The translations under genes and the position numbers were made by a program. A stretch of 64,000 bases of DNA from Yimella sp. cx-51 (lineage in GTDB: Bacteria; Actinomycetota; Actinomycetes; Actinomycetales; Dermatophilaceae), in contig NZ_CP072113.1 in the NCBI RefSeq assembly GCF_017654605.1, positions 62,001 to 126,000 of the forward strand. The letters run 5' to 3'. Below the pieces are notes generated by a model. That model was not told the DNA's origin. It searched no databases and saw only the letters and a program-made list of their open reading frames with translations. Of this stretch, positions 17,021 through 26,382 are shown in pieces (within the stretch, counting starts at the first letter, position 1; every line of letters starts with the position of its first letter).

Positions 17021-17846
17021 GGTCGCAGTCGTCACCGTGGTGCGCGGACGGCACGACAACCTGCGCGAGCAGATGCAACACCTGCAAGCTGATGCCCCCG
17101 ATGCCCTGCATGTCATCGTCGCGATGGACGACCCCGAGATCGCCGGACTGGTGCCGACGGAACACAACGCCACAGTGCTCGACGTCCCGATCATCGACGG
17201 GAAGCTGCCCTTGGCGCTGGCCCGCAATCACGGTGTGACAGAGGCGATCAGACAAGGCGCCGAGCTCGTCGTGCTGCTCGATGTCGACTGCCTACCCGCA
17301 CCCGGAGCGATCGATGCGTACCTCCAGGCCGCGAGCCTGCGTCCGGGCACCTTGCTCTCCGGGCCGGTCACCTACCTGCCCGACGGCGTCCGTCAACTCG
17401 CGCCAGCTGATCTGATTGGCTGGCGCGCACCGCACGACGCGCGCCCGGCACCCGCGTCCGGTGAGCTGCTGGACGACGGCGATCACGATCTCTTCTGGTC
17501 GCTGAACGCCGCCTTCACCCCGGCCACGTGGCGGCGCATCGGCGGGTTCCACGAGGGCTACGTCGGGTACGGCGCGGAAGACACCGATTTTGGCTGGACC
17601 GCCCGCGCACGCGGGGTGGAACTGGTCTGGGTCGGCGGCGCCGAGGCCTACCACCTGTACCACCCCGTGTCGCGCCCACCGGTTGAGCATGTCGCTGACA
17701 TCGTCCGCAATGCGCTTGTGGCACAGCGACGCTGGGACCGACTGCCGATGAAGGGCTGGCTCGACGAGTTCGCCGACATGGGGCTGGTGACCTGGGTCGA
17801 CGGCCTGCCTCAGCTCGCTGCTGAACCTCCGAGTTCGGTCAAGTAG
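17013..17846 (+). CDS. Glycosyltransferase family 2 with galactosyltransferase-type C-terminus
   Basis: 277 residues from ATG 17013, overlapping the preceding gene. GT-A fold: VVTVVRGRHDNLREQ at the N-terminus, the metal-binding DVDCLPAPG (DxD-type) in the middle, and a C-terminal glyco_transf_7-like segment WRRIGGFHEGYVGYGAEDTDF that provides the second acidic cluster. Inverting enzyme, last gene of the rightward operon. Its 3' end overlaps the convergent GT2 gene by 37 bp. Confidence 0.88.
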   Translation: MAEVAVVTVVRGRHDNLREQMQHLQADAPDALHVIVAMDDPEIAGLVPTEHNATVLDVPIIDGKLPLALARNHGVTEAIRQGAELVVLLDVDCLPAPGAIDAYLQAASLRPGTLLSGPVTYLPDGVRQLAPADLIGWRAPHDARPAPASGELLDDGDHDLFWSLNAAFTPATWRRIGGFHEGYVGYGAEDTDFGWTARARGVELVWVGGAEAYHLYHPVSRPPVEHVADIVRNALVAQRRWDRLPMKGWLDEFADMGLVTWVDGLPQLAAEPPSSVK

Positions 17847-18508
17847 TCGGAGAAGCCGCCCGTCACGCGACTGGTCAATCGGCCGGACGTCGCCACCCGA
17901 GTGCGGTCGGTGGCCACCCAGTGCAGCCCGGCAGCCCGGATGCGCTCGACCAGGCCGACGTCCTCGTGCGTGGCAAGCGCTCCGAAGCCACCCGCCTGCG
18001 CCCAAACGGACGCCCGCACACCGAGATTCGCGCCGTGCACGTACTCATGCCCCTCGGCCAGTACATGCCTGTCGTGCCAACGCTGCAGCGTCACCGGATC
18101 GATCTCGCCCACGGGTTCGACCGTGCCCACCACGAGATCGATTCCGGTGTCGGCCATGCGTACCTGCTCAGTGAGCCAGTTGGGCGGCACTTCGCTGTCA
18201 GCGTCCGTGCAGGCCAGCCACGTGCGGCGCATACCGGATGATGCAGCAAGCAGTCCCGCCCGCACCGCCGCGTCACGGGCCAACCCGACGCAGCCGTGCG
18301 AGGTGATGATCGGCAGCACGGGGAACTGTTGGACGACGGTCAGCGAGGCATCGGTGCAACGGTCGAGTGCTACGACGACGGTCGACGTGACGTCGGGACG
18401 TTCGGCGGTAAGCGACGCGACGGCCAGGAGCACGCTGCGCAGGCAGGCCCCGATCAGTTCCTGTTCGTTACGCGCCGGAATGCCGATGACGACGTGACGG
18501 ATGTTCAT
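17810..18508 (-). CDS. Glycosyltransferase family 2
   Basis: 232 residues. N-terminal VIGIPARNEQELIGACL and VVVALDRCTDAS are typical nucleotide-sugar-binding segments; CTDADSEVPPNWL carries the DxD metal motif, and FGALATHEDVGLVERI the catalytic-base ED pair. It lacks membrane segments, so it is a soluble transferase. The start overlaps the stop of the deacetylase-methyltransferase gene (ATGA), making a leftward three-gene operon. Confidence 0.88.
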   Translation of the reverse strand: MNIRHVVIGIPARNEQELIGACLRSVLLAVASLTAERPDVTSTVVVALDRCTDASLTVVQQFPVLPIITSHGCVGLARDAAVRAGLLAASSGMRRTWLACTDADSEVPPNWLTEQVRMADTGIDLVVGTVEPVGEIDPVTLQRWHDRHVLAEGHEYVHGANLGVRASVWAQAGGFGALATHEDVGLVERIRAAGLHWVATDRTRVATSGRLTSRVTGGFSDYLTELGGSAAS

Positions 18509-19866
18509 ATCAGTCCGTCTCGTGAAGCGGCGGATTCGCCTGTGCCCCAGACGATCAGCTCGAAGTCGTCGTCGGTGTACCGCACCCGCACCGGCAGGTC
18601 GATCTGGTGCAGCGCATGACGGTGCACCAGCGCTCCGTCGGAGGGGATGTTGCGGGTCGGGTGATGCCAGTGGGCCAGCACGAGCTCACCGCCGGGAGCG
18701 AGCCGCGCACTGATGGCCTGCAGCAGTCGGATGAGCTCGAGACCGGTGAGGAAGTAGCCCACCTCCGACAACACGGTGAGGTCGAAGCGGTCGTCCGGAA
18801 TCCCTTCCGGAAGGTCAGCCCGCACCCACTCGATCTCGTGCTCTGCCTTCGCTTTGGCTCGCTGGAGCGCCGCCGCACTGCCGTCGACCCCGACTACGGC
18901 ATCACATCGCGTGGCAAGGACGTTCGTGAGTTCGCCTGTCGCACAGCCGATGTCGAGCGCTCGGTCATAGCGCGGACGGCTCAATGCAGCCAGGATGATG
19001 GCGCGGTGCCGCTCCTCGTAGAAGGACGTCGAGAAGCCCCAGGGGTCATCGCTGTCGTCGAACATCGCATCGAAGTCGGTGCGCTTCGACGGCTGGTCAG
19101 GAAACTCGGACATCCGGTCGGCCGGAATCAAGACCTCCACCGCGCGGCGAGCCCGCGCCAAGGCGGCGTCGGTCAGCACCGGCTGATCGCCTGAGCCGAG
19201 TCCGAGCGGCTCGGTTTGGCTCGGGAAGTGGTTGAGCGCAGCGTCCTTGCGGTGCAATGCGTCCGGCGTCGGGCTCATCGCGCACCAGGTCGACCACGGC
19301 ACGTTCGAGGGAATCTCCCACTGCCACAACCAGATCGGGAAGTGCCACAGCGTTGCGCCGTTCTGCTGCGCGACGGCACGAGCCGCCCGACCAGCCGCGT
19401 CGTGGTCGGGATGTCCGTCGTTCACCCACGGAGCGAACACGGTGCTACCCGGGGCGATGAGGTCGATGAGCTGTTCGCGCAGCCGGGCTTCCCGGGCCTC
19501 CAAGCCGCCGTCCGGCAGGTTCAGAAAAGTCAGCCGCGCGTCAGGAGCGAGTTCGTCGACGGCTGCGCGCAATTCGTTGCGGCGCAAGGCAGCCAGGTCG
19601 TGCGCTGGCATAGCAGATCGCGGATGTGAAGCCTCGCCGTCGGTGACCGCCACGATGTGCACCGTCCACCCGGCGGCGGCGAGTTCGGCGATCGTTGCGC
19701 CCGCGCCGAGGGTCTCGTCGTCGGGATGGGCACTGACGACGATCAACCGGCCCGGAGGTCCGAAGCTGTCGACGCTGATGGGCGTGACGTCCTCCCAGCC
19801 GGGCGCCGCGAGCCACTGCGTCTCCGGTGTTCCCGACTGCTCGTGCCGAAAGCGACGTTCGTTCAC
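18505..19866 (-). CDS. PIG-L deacetylase fused to NodS-like SAM methyltransferase
   Basis: 453 residues. Residues about 40-250 are a PIG-L/LmbE zinc-dependent N-deacetylase: AHPDDETLGAG supplies the metal ligands and catalytic Asp, and DGHPDHDAAG the second His pair. Residues about 280-445 are a class I methyltransferase with motif I DIGCATGELTNVLA, VVGVDGSAAAL, and the SEVGYFL and DPWGFSTSFYEER segments characteristic of NodS-type N-methyltransferases. The family link suggests N-deacetylation of an acetamido sugar followed by N-methylation of the freed amine; this order is inference. It overlaps genes on both sides by 4 bp. Confidence 0.88.
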   Translation of the reverse strand: MNERRFRHEQSGTPETQWLAAPGWEDVTPISVDSFGPPGRLIVVSAHPDDETLGAGATIAELAAAGWTVHIVAVTDGEASHPRSAMPAHDLAALRRNELRAAVDELAPDARLTFLNLPDGGLEAREARLREQLIDLIAPGSTVFAPWVNDGHPDHDAAGRAARAVAQQNGATLWHFPIWLWQWEIPSNVPWSTWCAMSPTPDALHRKDAALNHFPSQTEPLGLGSGDQPVLTDAALARARRAVEVLIPADRMSEFPDQPSKRTDFDAMFDDSDDPWGFSTSFYEERHRAIILAALSRPRYDRALDIGCATGELTNVLATRCDAVVGVDGSAAALQRAKAKAEHEIEWVRADLPEGIPDDRFDLTVLSEVGYFLTGLELIRLLQAISARLAPGGELVLAHWHHPTRNIPSDGALVHRHALHQIDLPVRVRYTDDDFELIVWGTGESAASRDGLI

Positions 19867-20879
19867 CCTCCGACAACCATTCGGCCCAGCGCCGCCAAGT
19901 CGCGCTCCGCGTGGTGCTGCCGGATGTAGAGGGTGAGGTCGGCGACCCGGCGCGCATGCTCTGGGTCGTACGCCAACGGCGCGGGCCCGAGCGCGTGGCC
20001 GACCACGGTGATCACCTGCTCGACCGCGTCGACGACCACCGCACGCGTGCGCGCAGCGAGCAACGAGGCGGCTGTGCCCTCGACCTGGCCCCCAGCGATC
20101 TGGTCGGACGCATGCCGCAGCGCAAGCAGCGCGGCGTACAGGGCGCGGTCGCAGTGGCCGATGGCCACGAGAGCGACCTGGTCGGGTTCACGTTTCTCGG
20201 CGGCGTCACGTAGCCGTCCGGCGAGGGCGGCCGCCGCGCCGAACCACACCGCCGCGACGCCGATGCCGCCCCACGCGAAGCCGGGACGCGAAAGATACCA
20301 ACCGGACTCGCCGACCGGGATGGCCTCCGCGGAGTCGAGGCGCAGCGTGACGGTGCGGAGGTCGGGCAGTCCGACCGCCTGCCAGGGTGGCCCTTCCGTC
20401 GTGTAGTGATCAGGGTCGAGTCGCACCGCGAACAGGCGTTGGTGACCGTCCTGCGCTGCGGTGACGAGAGCATGGTCGAGGCGGTCGCCGAGCGAACACC
20501 ATGGTTTGGTGCCTGACAGTTCGAAGTGACCGTCCGCGGTCTGAGTGGCGACGAGCCCGTGCCCAGGACCACCGGCTGCGTACACGCCCCACACTGTGTC
20601 GTCGGTGACCCCGATCGCACTCAGGTCGGGCGAACCCGCCTGGGTGAGGATGGTGATCGCGTCCAGATGGGGCTCGATGGTGCGCGCGGCGGTGAGGTCA
20701 ACGGCGCCGAGCGTGGCCAGCGTCCGAAGGATGTGCCACGGGTCTTGCTGCCAGTCGAGCGAGTCGCCGGAGACCGACGGAGCGAACCGGATGGATGCGT
20801 CGACATCAGCGGCGACCTGCTGCACGCGTCGCGCCAGGTCGTCGTCGCCCCACTCTGTGAACTGCCAGCACGATTCCAC
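19863..20879 (-). CDS. Acyl-CoA dehydrogenase-like flavoprotein
   Basis: 338 residues, a little shorter than the roughly 380 of standard acyl-CoA dehydrogenases. The middle beta domain FAD segment (ELSGTKPWCSLGDRLDHALV) and the C-terminal four-helix region with RADLTLYIRQHHAERDLAALG-type sequence are present; I see no clear catalytic Glu in its usual place. First gene of the leftward operon with the deacetylase/methyltransferase fusion and GT2, an arrangement that implies a biosynthetic rather than beta-oxidation role. Real substrate unknown. Confidence 0.78.
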   Translation of the reverse strand: MESCWQFTEWGDDDLARRVQQVAADVDASIRFAPSVSGDSLDWQQDPWHILRTLATLGAVDLTAARTIEPHLDAITILTQAGSPDLSAIGVTDDTVWGVYAAGGPGHGLVATQTADGHFELSGTKPWCSLGDRLDHALVTAAQDGHQRLFAVRLDPDHYTTEGPPWQAVGLPDLRTVTLRLDSAEAIPVGESGWYLSRPGFAWGGIGVAAVWFGAAAALAGRLRDAAEKREPDQVALVAIGHCDRALYAALLALRHASDQIAGGQVEGTAASLLAARTRAVVVDAVEQVITVVGHALGPAPLAYDPEHARRVADLTLYIRQHHAERDLAALGRMVVGG

Positions 20880-20969
20880 TGTTCACGAAATTAGTGCTCG
20901 GCCGTGTCGTCGGTGCACACCCGTACGGGCGTACGAACGCGCATCCTGATAGGCGCGGCGCGGAGGACG

Positions 20970-21653
20970 TCAGCGCAGTAGCGGCGGCTGCAAGAGCTTG
21001 GTCTCGCCGGCACGCAGCAGCGTCGCCGGGCGTCCGCGGCCCATCCGCACGTAGCCGGTCTCCTCGACGAAGCCGGCGATGGAGTGCACCTTGCGGTGGA
21101 AGTTGGCTGCGTCGAGTTCGACGCCCCAGACCGCGGTGTAGACGCCGCGAAGCTCACTCATCGTGAACTCTTCCGGCAGGAAAGCGGTTGCCATGGTGGT
21201 GTATTCGAGCTTGGCGCGGGCGCGCTCGATGCCGTCGCGCAGGATCGTGCGGTGGTCGAAGGCCAGCCGCTTGCGCAAGGCCTCCTCGACAGGCACCCAT
21301 TCGGCTGCTCCGGCGTCCGTACCTGCGCTTGTTGACGGCAGGTCGGCGGCGAAGGCCAACCAGGCGACGGAGATGACGCGGTAGTCGTGATCGGTGTCGC
21401 GCTTGGGTGCGGTGTAGGTGGCCAACTGCTCCAGCACCACCGACTTTGCGGGCAGCCCGGTCTCCTCGGCGAGTTCGCGATACGCCGCCTGTTCGGCCGA
21501 CTCGTTGTCGTGCAAGAACCCGCCCGGCAGCGCCCAGCGTCCGCGAGCTGCCGAAGCCAGGCGCTTCACCAGCGCCACGTGCAATTCACCCTCGCGCAGC
21601 GTCAGCGCGACGACGTCGGAAGCGATGCGTGCCCAACCTTGTTGCTCAGCCAT
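20970..21653 (-). CDS. NUDIX hydrolase with C-terminal winged helix (NrtR-like)
   Basis: 227 residues from ATG 21653. A complete Nudix box (GFLHDNESAEQAAYREL then AEETGL, matching G-x5-E-x7-REL-x-EE-x-G) lies at about residues 43-65. The last 80 residues form a winged-helix-like domain (FTMSELRGVYTAVWGVELDA, then FHRKV) typical of NrtR-type regulators of NAD metabolism and of ADP-ribose pyrophosphatases. It could be a repressor sensing ADP-ribose or an active hydrolase; the intact box favours catalysis. It is divergent from the formate dehydrogenase operon. Confidence 0.85.
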   Translation of the reverse strand: MAEQQGWARIASDVVALTLREGELHVALVKRLASAARGRWALPGGFLHDNESAEQAAYRELAEETGLPAKSVVLEQLATYTAPKRDTDHDYRVISVAWLAFAADLPSTSAGTDAGAAEWVPVEEALRKRLAFDHRTILRDGIERARAKLEYTTMATAFLPEEFTMSELRGVYTAVWGVELDAANFHRKVHSIAGFVEETGYVRMGRGRPATLLRAGETKLLQPPLLR

Positions 21654-21868
21654 GCGGGCCAGGTTAGTCCAGCTGACAAGAACCACCGTGCACCGCCCCG
21701 CCGCAGATCTCGGCAAACCGCGGTTGCAGGGTGGGCGCCGCTGGCACCCGCGATGTGCAACCGCTCGCCTACGCGGCACCAACCGTCCGCGTCGATCGCC
21801 AGCCCTTCCAAGAGGCAAGTAGTAGCTTTGACGACAACCGTGGGCGTCGAGTCTTGAGAGGTGGGGCG

Positions 21869-24800
21869 ATGGGTCTGGGACGGCAGTTCCTGCAATGGCC
21901 GGTCGTGCGTCAGTTCAAGGACGGCGACTACCTCGGACGCGGCCCGTCGGTCACCAGCCCGCGCACCCGCGCGCTGCAGCCGCGCACCGAGACCGCCGAT
22001 CGCGTCGTCCAGAGCGTGTGTCCGTATTGCGCGGTGGGCTGCGGGCAGCGCGTCTACGTCAAGGACGAGAAGGTCGTTCAGATCGAGGGCGATCCTGATT
22101 CGCCGGTGAGCCGGGGACGCTTGTGCCCCAAGGGCGCTGCGAGCGAGCAGCTGGTCAATTCACCGCGCCGCGTCAAGAAGGTGATGTACCGCCGGCCGTA
22201 CGGCACCGACTGGGAAGAGCTCGATCTCGACCAAGCCGTCGACATGATCGCCGACCGGTTCGTGGCTGCGCGCCGCGATTACTGGCAGGAGTTCGACGAG
22301 CAGGGACGCCGGGTCAGGCGCACCATGGGCATTGCGGCGCTCGGGGGCGCGACCCTCGACAACGAAGAGAACTACCTCATCAAGAAGCTGTTCACCGCAG
22401 CCGGCGCAGTGCAGATCGAGAACCAGGCCCGTATTTGACACAGCGCCACGGTTCCCGGTCTGGGAGCCTCTTTCGGGCGCGGGGGCGCCACCCAATCCCT
22501 GCAAGACATCGCCAACGCTGACTGCATCGTCATTCAGGGTTCCAACATGGCCGAGTGCCACCCGGTCGGTTTCCAGTGGGTCACCGAGGCGAAGGCGCGC
22601 GGCGCGAAGGTCATCCACATCGATCCCCGCTTCACGCGGACGTCCCCGCAGGCCGACAAGCACATCCCGATCCGGGTGGGCTCCGACATTGCGCTGCTCG
22701 GCGGGTTGATCAACTACGTCATCGAGCACGACCTGTGGTTCAAGGAGTACGTGCTGGCGTACACCAACGCCGCCACGCTGGTGAACGAGGACTTCCGCGA
22801 CACCGAAGATCTCGAGGGCCTGTTCAGCGGGTACGACCCGGAGACGGGTAAGTACGACCCGACGACCTGGGCCTACCGCGACCCGAAGGAGAACGACTCC
22901 GTCGAGAAGCCGGGCGGTGGTCACCAGGAGGATGCCTCGCACACCGAGACGGCCGGCGCCGGTGGTCCGGCGCTGGAACACGGCGAAGTGATGCGCGACG
23001 AAACGCTCACCGACCCGCACTGCGTCTTCCAACTGCTGAAGAAGCATTACGCCCGCTACACCCCGGAGATGGTGAGCCGCATCTGCGGTATTTCCGAGGA
23101 CGACTTCCTGTGGTTGGCGCAGTCGATCACCGCCAACTCCGGGCGTGAGCGCACGACGCTGTGGTGTTACGCGGTCGGCTGGACCCATCACACCGACGGC
23201 GTCCAGATGATTCGCACCGGCGGCATCCTGCAGCTGCTGCTGGGCAATGTCGGACGTCCGGGCAGCGGCATCATGGCGCTGCGGGGGCACGCGTCCATCC
23301 AGGGATCGACCGACATCCCGACGCTCTACAACCTGTTGCCGGGCTACTTGCCGATGCCTTCGGCGGGCAAGCAGGACTCCCTGGAGCAGTACATCGCCAG
23401 CATCGCCGGCAAGGAGCAGAAGGGCTTCTGGGCCGACGCGGACGCCTACACGATCAGTCTGCTCAAGGCGTGGTGGGGCGAGGCGGCGACGCCCGAGAAC
23501 GACTTCGCCTACGACTACCTGCCGAAGCTGACCGGGCCGCACGGCACGTACCAAACGGTGATGTCGATGTTGCGCGACGAGGTGGCCGGCTACTTCGTCT
23601 TCGGGCAGAACCCCGCCGTCGGGTCGGCGCATTCGAGCATGCAGCGGATGGGGTTGTCGCACCTGAAGTGGTTGGTCGTGCGCGATCTGCAGATGATCGA
23701 GACGGCGACCTTCTGGCAGGACTCCCCGGAGGTGTTGAACGGCGAGCTACGGACAGAGGAGATCGGCACCGAGGTCTTCCTCATGCCGGCCGCCAACCAC
23801 GTCGAGAAGGCGGGCAGCTTCACCCAGACCCAGCGCATGTTGCAGTGGCGACACAAGGCGGTCAACCCGCCGGGCGATGCGCGCAGCGAGCTCGAGTTCT
23901 TCTACGAGTTGGGTCTGAAAATCCGTGAGCGACTGGCCGATTCGGCCGATCCGCGGGATCGCCCGTTGCTCGACCTCACCTGGGACTACCCGGTGGACGA
24001 CGAGGGCGAGATCATTCCCGAGAGCGTCCTGCGCGAGATCAACGGAGTCGGCGCCGACGGCAAGGCGATCAGTTCGTTCGGTGAGTTGAGGACGGACGGT
24101 TCGACGACGTCCGGCTGCTGGATCTACGCCGGGGTGTACGCCGACGAGATCAACCATGCGGCCGATCGTGTGCCCGGCCACGAGCAGGACGAGATCGCAG
24201 CCAAGTGGGGTTGGGCGTGGCCGGCGAACCGCCGCATCCTCTACAACCGCGCCTCGGCCGACCCGCAGGGCAGGCCGTGGAGCGAGCGCAAGAAGCTCAT
24301 CTGGTGGGACGAGGAGCAGGGCAGGTGGACCGGCAAGGACGTGCCTGACTTCCCGCTCAACACTCCGCCTGGTTACCGGGCGCCGGCCGGTGTCGGCGGC
24401 GGCGACGGTCTGGACGGCGACGACCCGTTCATCATGCAGGCCGACGGCAAGGGTTGGCTCTTCGCGCCCAAGGGTGTGGTGGACGGGCCGCTGCCCACGC
24501 ACTACGAGCCCCAGGAGTCGCCGGTCGAGAACCCGCTGCACCCGAATCAGCAGTCGAGCCCGACGCGAGAAGTGTTCTCCCGCAACGACAACATCTACGC
24601 CCCGCCGGCCGGCGAGGCTGGGGCGGACGTTTACCCGTACGTCTTCACCACCTACCGGTTGACCGAGCACCACACCGCCGGTGGCATGAGCCGCTGGTTG
24701 CCCTACCTGTCGGAACTGCAGCCGGAGATGTTCTGCGAGATCTCCAAGGAGTTGGCGCAGGAGCGCGGCCTGGAGCACTACGGCTGGGCCACGATCATCT

Positions 24801-25300
24801 CGCCGCGCGCCGCGATCGAAGTGCGGGTCTTCGTGACTGACCGCGTCCAGCCCCTACAGATCAACGGCCGCACCGTGCAGCAGATCGGGCTGCCGTATCA
24901 CTGGGGCGTCGGCGACAAGGCCGTCGTCACCGGCGACTCGGCCAACGACCTGCTCAGCGTCGTGCTCGATCCGAATGTGCAGATCCAGGAGGCCAAGGCG
25001 GGGTCGTGCGACATCCGTCCAGGCCGCCGTCCGCGGGGAGCTGCGGTGTTGGAGTTGGTGCGTGAGTACCAGCGTCGCGCGGGCGGCACCGTCGACACCG
25101 GCATCGACCTCACCGCGCCCGGTGATGTTCCCTCGGGCGCACCGGTGGTGGACGAACCTGGTGACGATCCGGGATATCCGGTCACCGGGCCCGCCGGGCA
25201 CCGGCTGGTCGTCGAGCCGCAGGATCGCCGAGAAGATGCGGCGGCCGAGCAGCGAATGGCGGACGAACGAGCACGCAACGAGTCGGAGGACGGAGCATGA
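21869..25300 (+). CDS. fdhA: Selenocysteine-containing formate dehydrogenase, catalytic alpha subunit
   Basis: 1143 residues including Sec190, encoded by the in-frame TGA at 22436-22438. ATG 21869 follows GAGAGGTGGGG. Residues about 50-85 bind a [4Fe-4S] cluster (CPYCAVGCGQRVY ... GRLCPKG). The motif before and after the TGA, NQARI-U-HSATVPGL, then SFGRGGATQ and MAECHPVGF, matches FdnG/FdoG-type enzymes, so Sec is the Mo/W-bis-MGD ligand. It oxidises formate to CO2. I see no twin-arginine signal, so the complex probably faces the cytoplasm, unlike E. coli FdnG. First gene of an operon with FeS and NrfD subunits (ATGA overlap). Automated calls will split it at the TGA. Confidence 0.95.
22436..22476 (+). 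promoter_or_regulatory. Bacterial SECIS element with Sec UGA codon
   Basis: Directly after the TGA (22436-22438) lies a stem GGTTCCC/GGGAGCC (22450-22456 with 22462-22468, one G-T pair) closed by a GGTCT loop at 22457-22461. The spacing and the GGUCU loop are those of the E. coli fdhF SECIS recognised by SelB. The hairpin lies within coding sequence, as in other bacterial selenoprotein genes. Confidence 0.9.
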
Positions 25301-26382
25301 GCGGCTTCTGGCGTCGGCAACTGGACGGCCCCACCAACCCGGCGACCGACGCCAACTGGCAGGCGCCGCCGTCCCGCAAGGGCTTCTTCACCGACACCTC
25401 GATCTGCATCGGCTGCAAGGCCTGCGAGGTGGCGTGCAAGGAGTGGAACCACGTGCCGCCCAAGCCTGGCGAGGACACCATTCTGGGTTCGAGCTACGAC
25501 AACACCGGACATCTCGGTGCCGACACCTGGCGGCATGTCGCGTTCATCGAGCAGACCCCGCAGCAGGCGGCCGCGGCTCGGGTCACCGGGTTGCGCGACT
25601 CGCAGTCGGTCGACCTCGGCATGCCCCGGGTGGGTCCGCCCGCAGCCCGTTCGCTGGCACCCACTGACGCGCTGGCACCGGCCGGCGGCGTCGCGACGAC
25701 GGACGCACTCGCGGAGGCATCGTCCGGCGCGGCCTCACAGTTGCCCGGCCCACCCCCGGGCGAACCGGCCGTGAAATGGCTGATGAGTTCGGACGTCTGC
25801 AAGCACTGCACGCACGCCGGTTGCCTGGACGTCTGCCCCACCGGAGCGCTCTTCCGCACCGAGTTCGGCACGGTCGTCGTCCAGCCCGATGTCTGCAACG
25901 GCTGCGGCTACTGCGTCGCGGCCTGCCCCTTCGGAGTGATCGACCGCCGCGGCGACGGCACCATGACCGTCATCGCCGGTGAGGAGCTGCGCGACCCGAA
26001 TCACGGTGTGGCACAGAAGTGCACGCTGTGTTACGACCGCATCTCCGTCGGCGACACCCCGGCGTGTGCGAAGACCTGCCCGACCACGTCCATCAAGTTC
26101 GGCGACCACGACGACATGGTGGCCCGGGCCCGCGAACGGCTGGAGGTGCTGCACAGCAAAGGCGTCACCGAGGCCAGGCTCTACGGCGCCAACCCGGACG
26201 ACGGCGTCGGCGGCACCGGTTCGGTCTTCCTGCTGATGGACGAACCCGAGGCGTACGGTCTGCCGCCCGACCCGGTGGTCACCACCCGCGCCCTGCCCGA
26301 GATGTTCCAGCGCGCCGGGTGGGCCGGCACCGCCATGATCGCGGCCGTCGGCATCGCCTTCGCGGTAGCGGGTCGAGCATGA
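25297..26382 (+). CDS. fdhB: Formate dehydrogenase iron-sulfur (beta) subunit
   Basis: 361 residues. Four cysteine clusters for [4Fe-4S] centres: CIGCKACEVACKEWN, CKHCTHAGCLDVCPTGAL, CNGCGYCVAACPFGV, and CTLCYDRISVGDTPACAKTC. A C-terminal hydrophobic helix (AGTAMIAAVGIAFAVAG) should anchor it. Between clusters 1 and 2 (about residues 90-155) is an Ala/Pro/Gly-rich linker that looks disordered, longer than in E. coli FdnH. It passes electrons from the alpha subunit to the membrane subunit. ATGA overlaps with both neighbours. Confidence 0.95.
   Translation: MSGFWRRQLDGPTNPATDANWQAPPSRKGFFTDTSICIGCKACEVACKEWNHVPPKPGEDTILGSSYDNTGHLGADTWRHVAFIEQTPQQAAAARVTGLRDSQSVDLGMPRVGPPAARSLAPTDALAPAGGVATTDALAEASSGAASQLPGPPPGEPAVKWLMSSDVCKHCTHAGCLDVCPTGALFRTEFGTVVVQPDVCNGCGYCVAACPFGVIDRRGDGTMTVIAGEELRDPNHGVAQKCTLCYDRISVGDTPACAKTCPTTSIKFGDHDDMVARARERLEVLHSKGVTEARLYGANPDDGVGGTGSVFLLMDEPEAYGLPPDPVVTTRALPEMFQRAGWAGTAMIAAVGIAFAVAGRA

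Noticed and set aside
22160-23662. 500-codon open frame antisense to fdhA
   Set aside because: Shadow of fdhA codon bias; no ribosome site or family.
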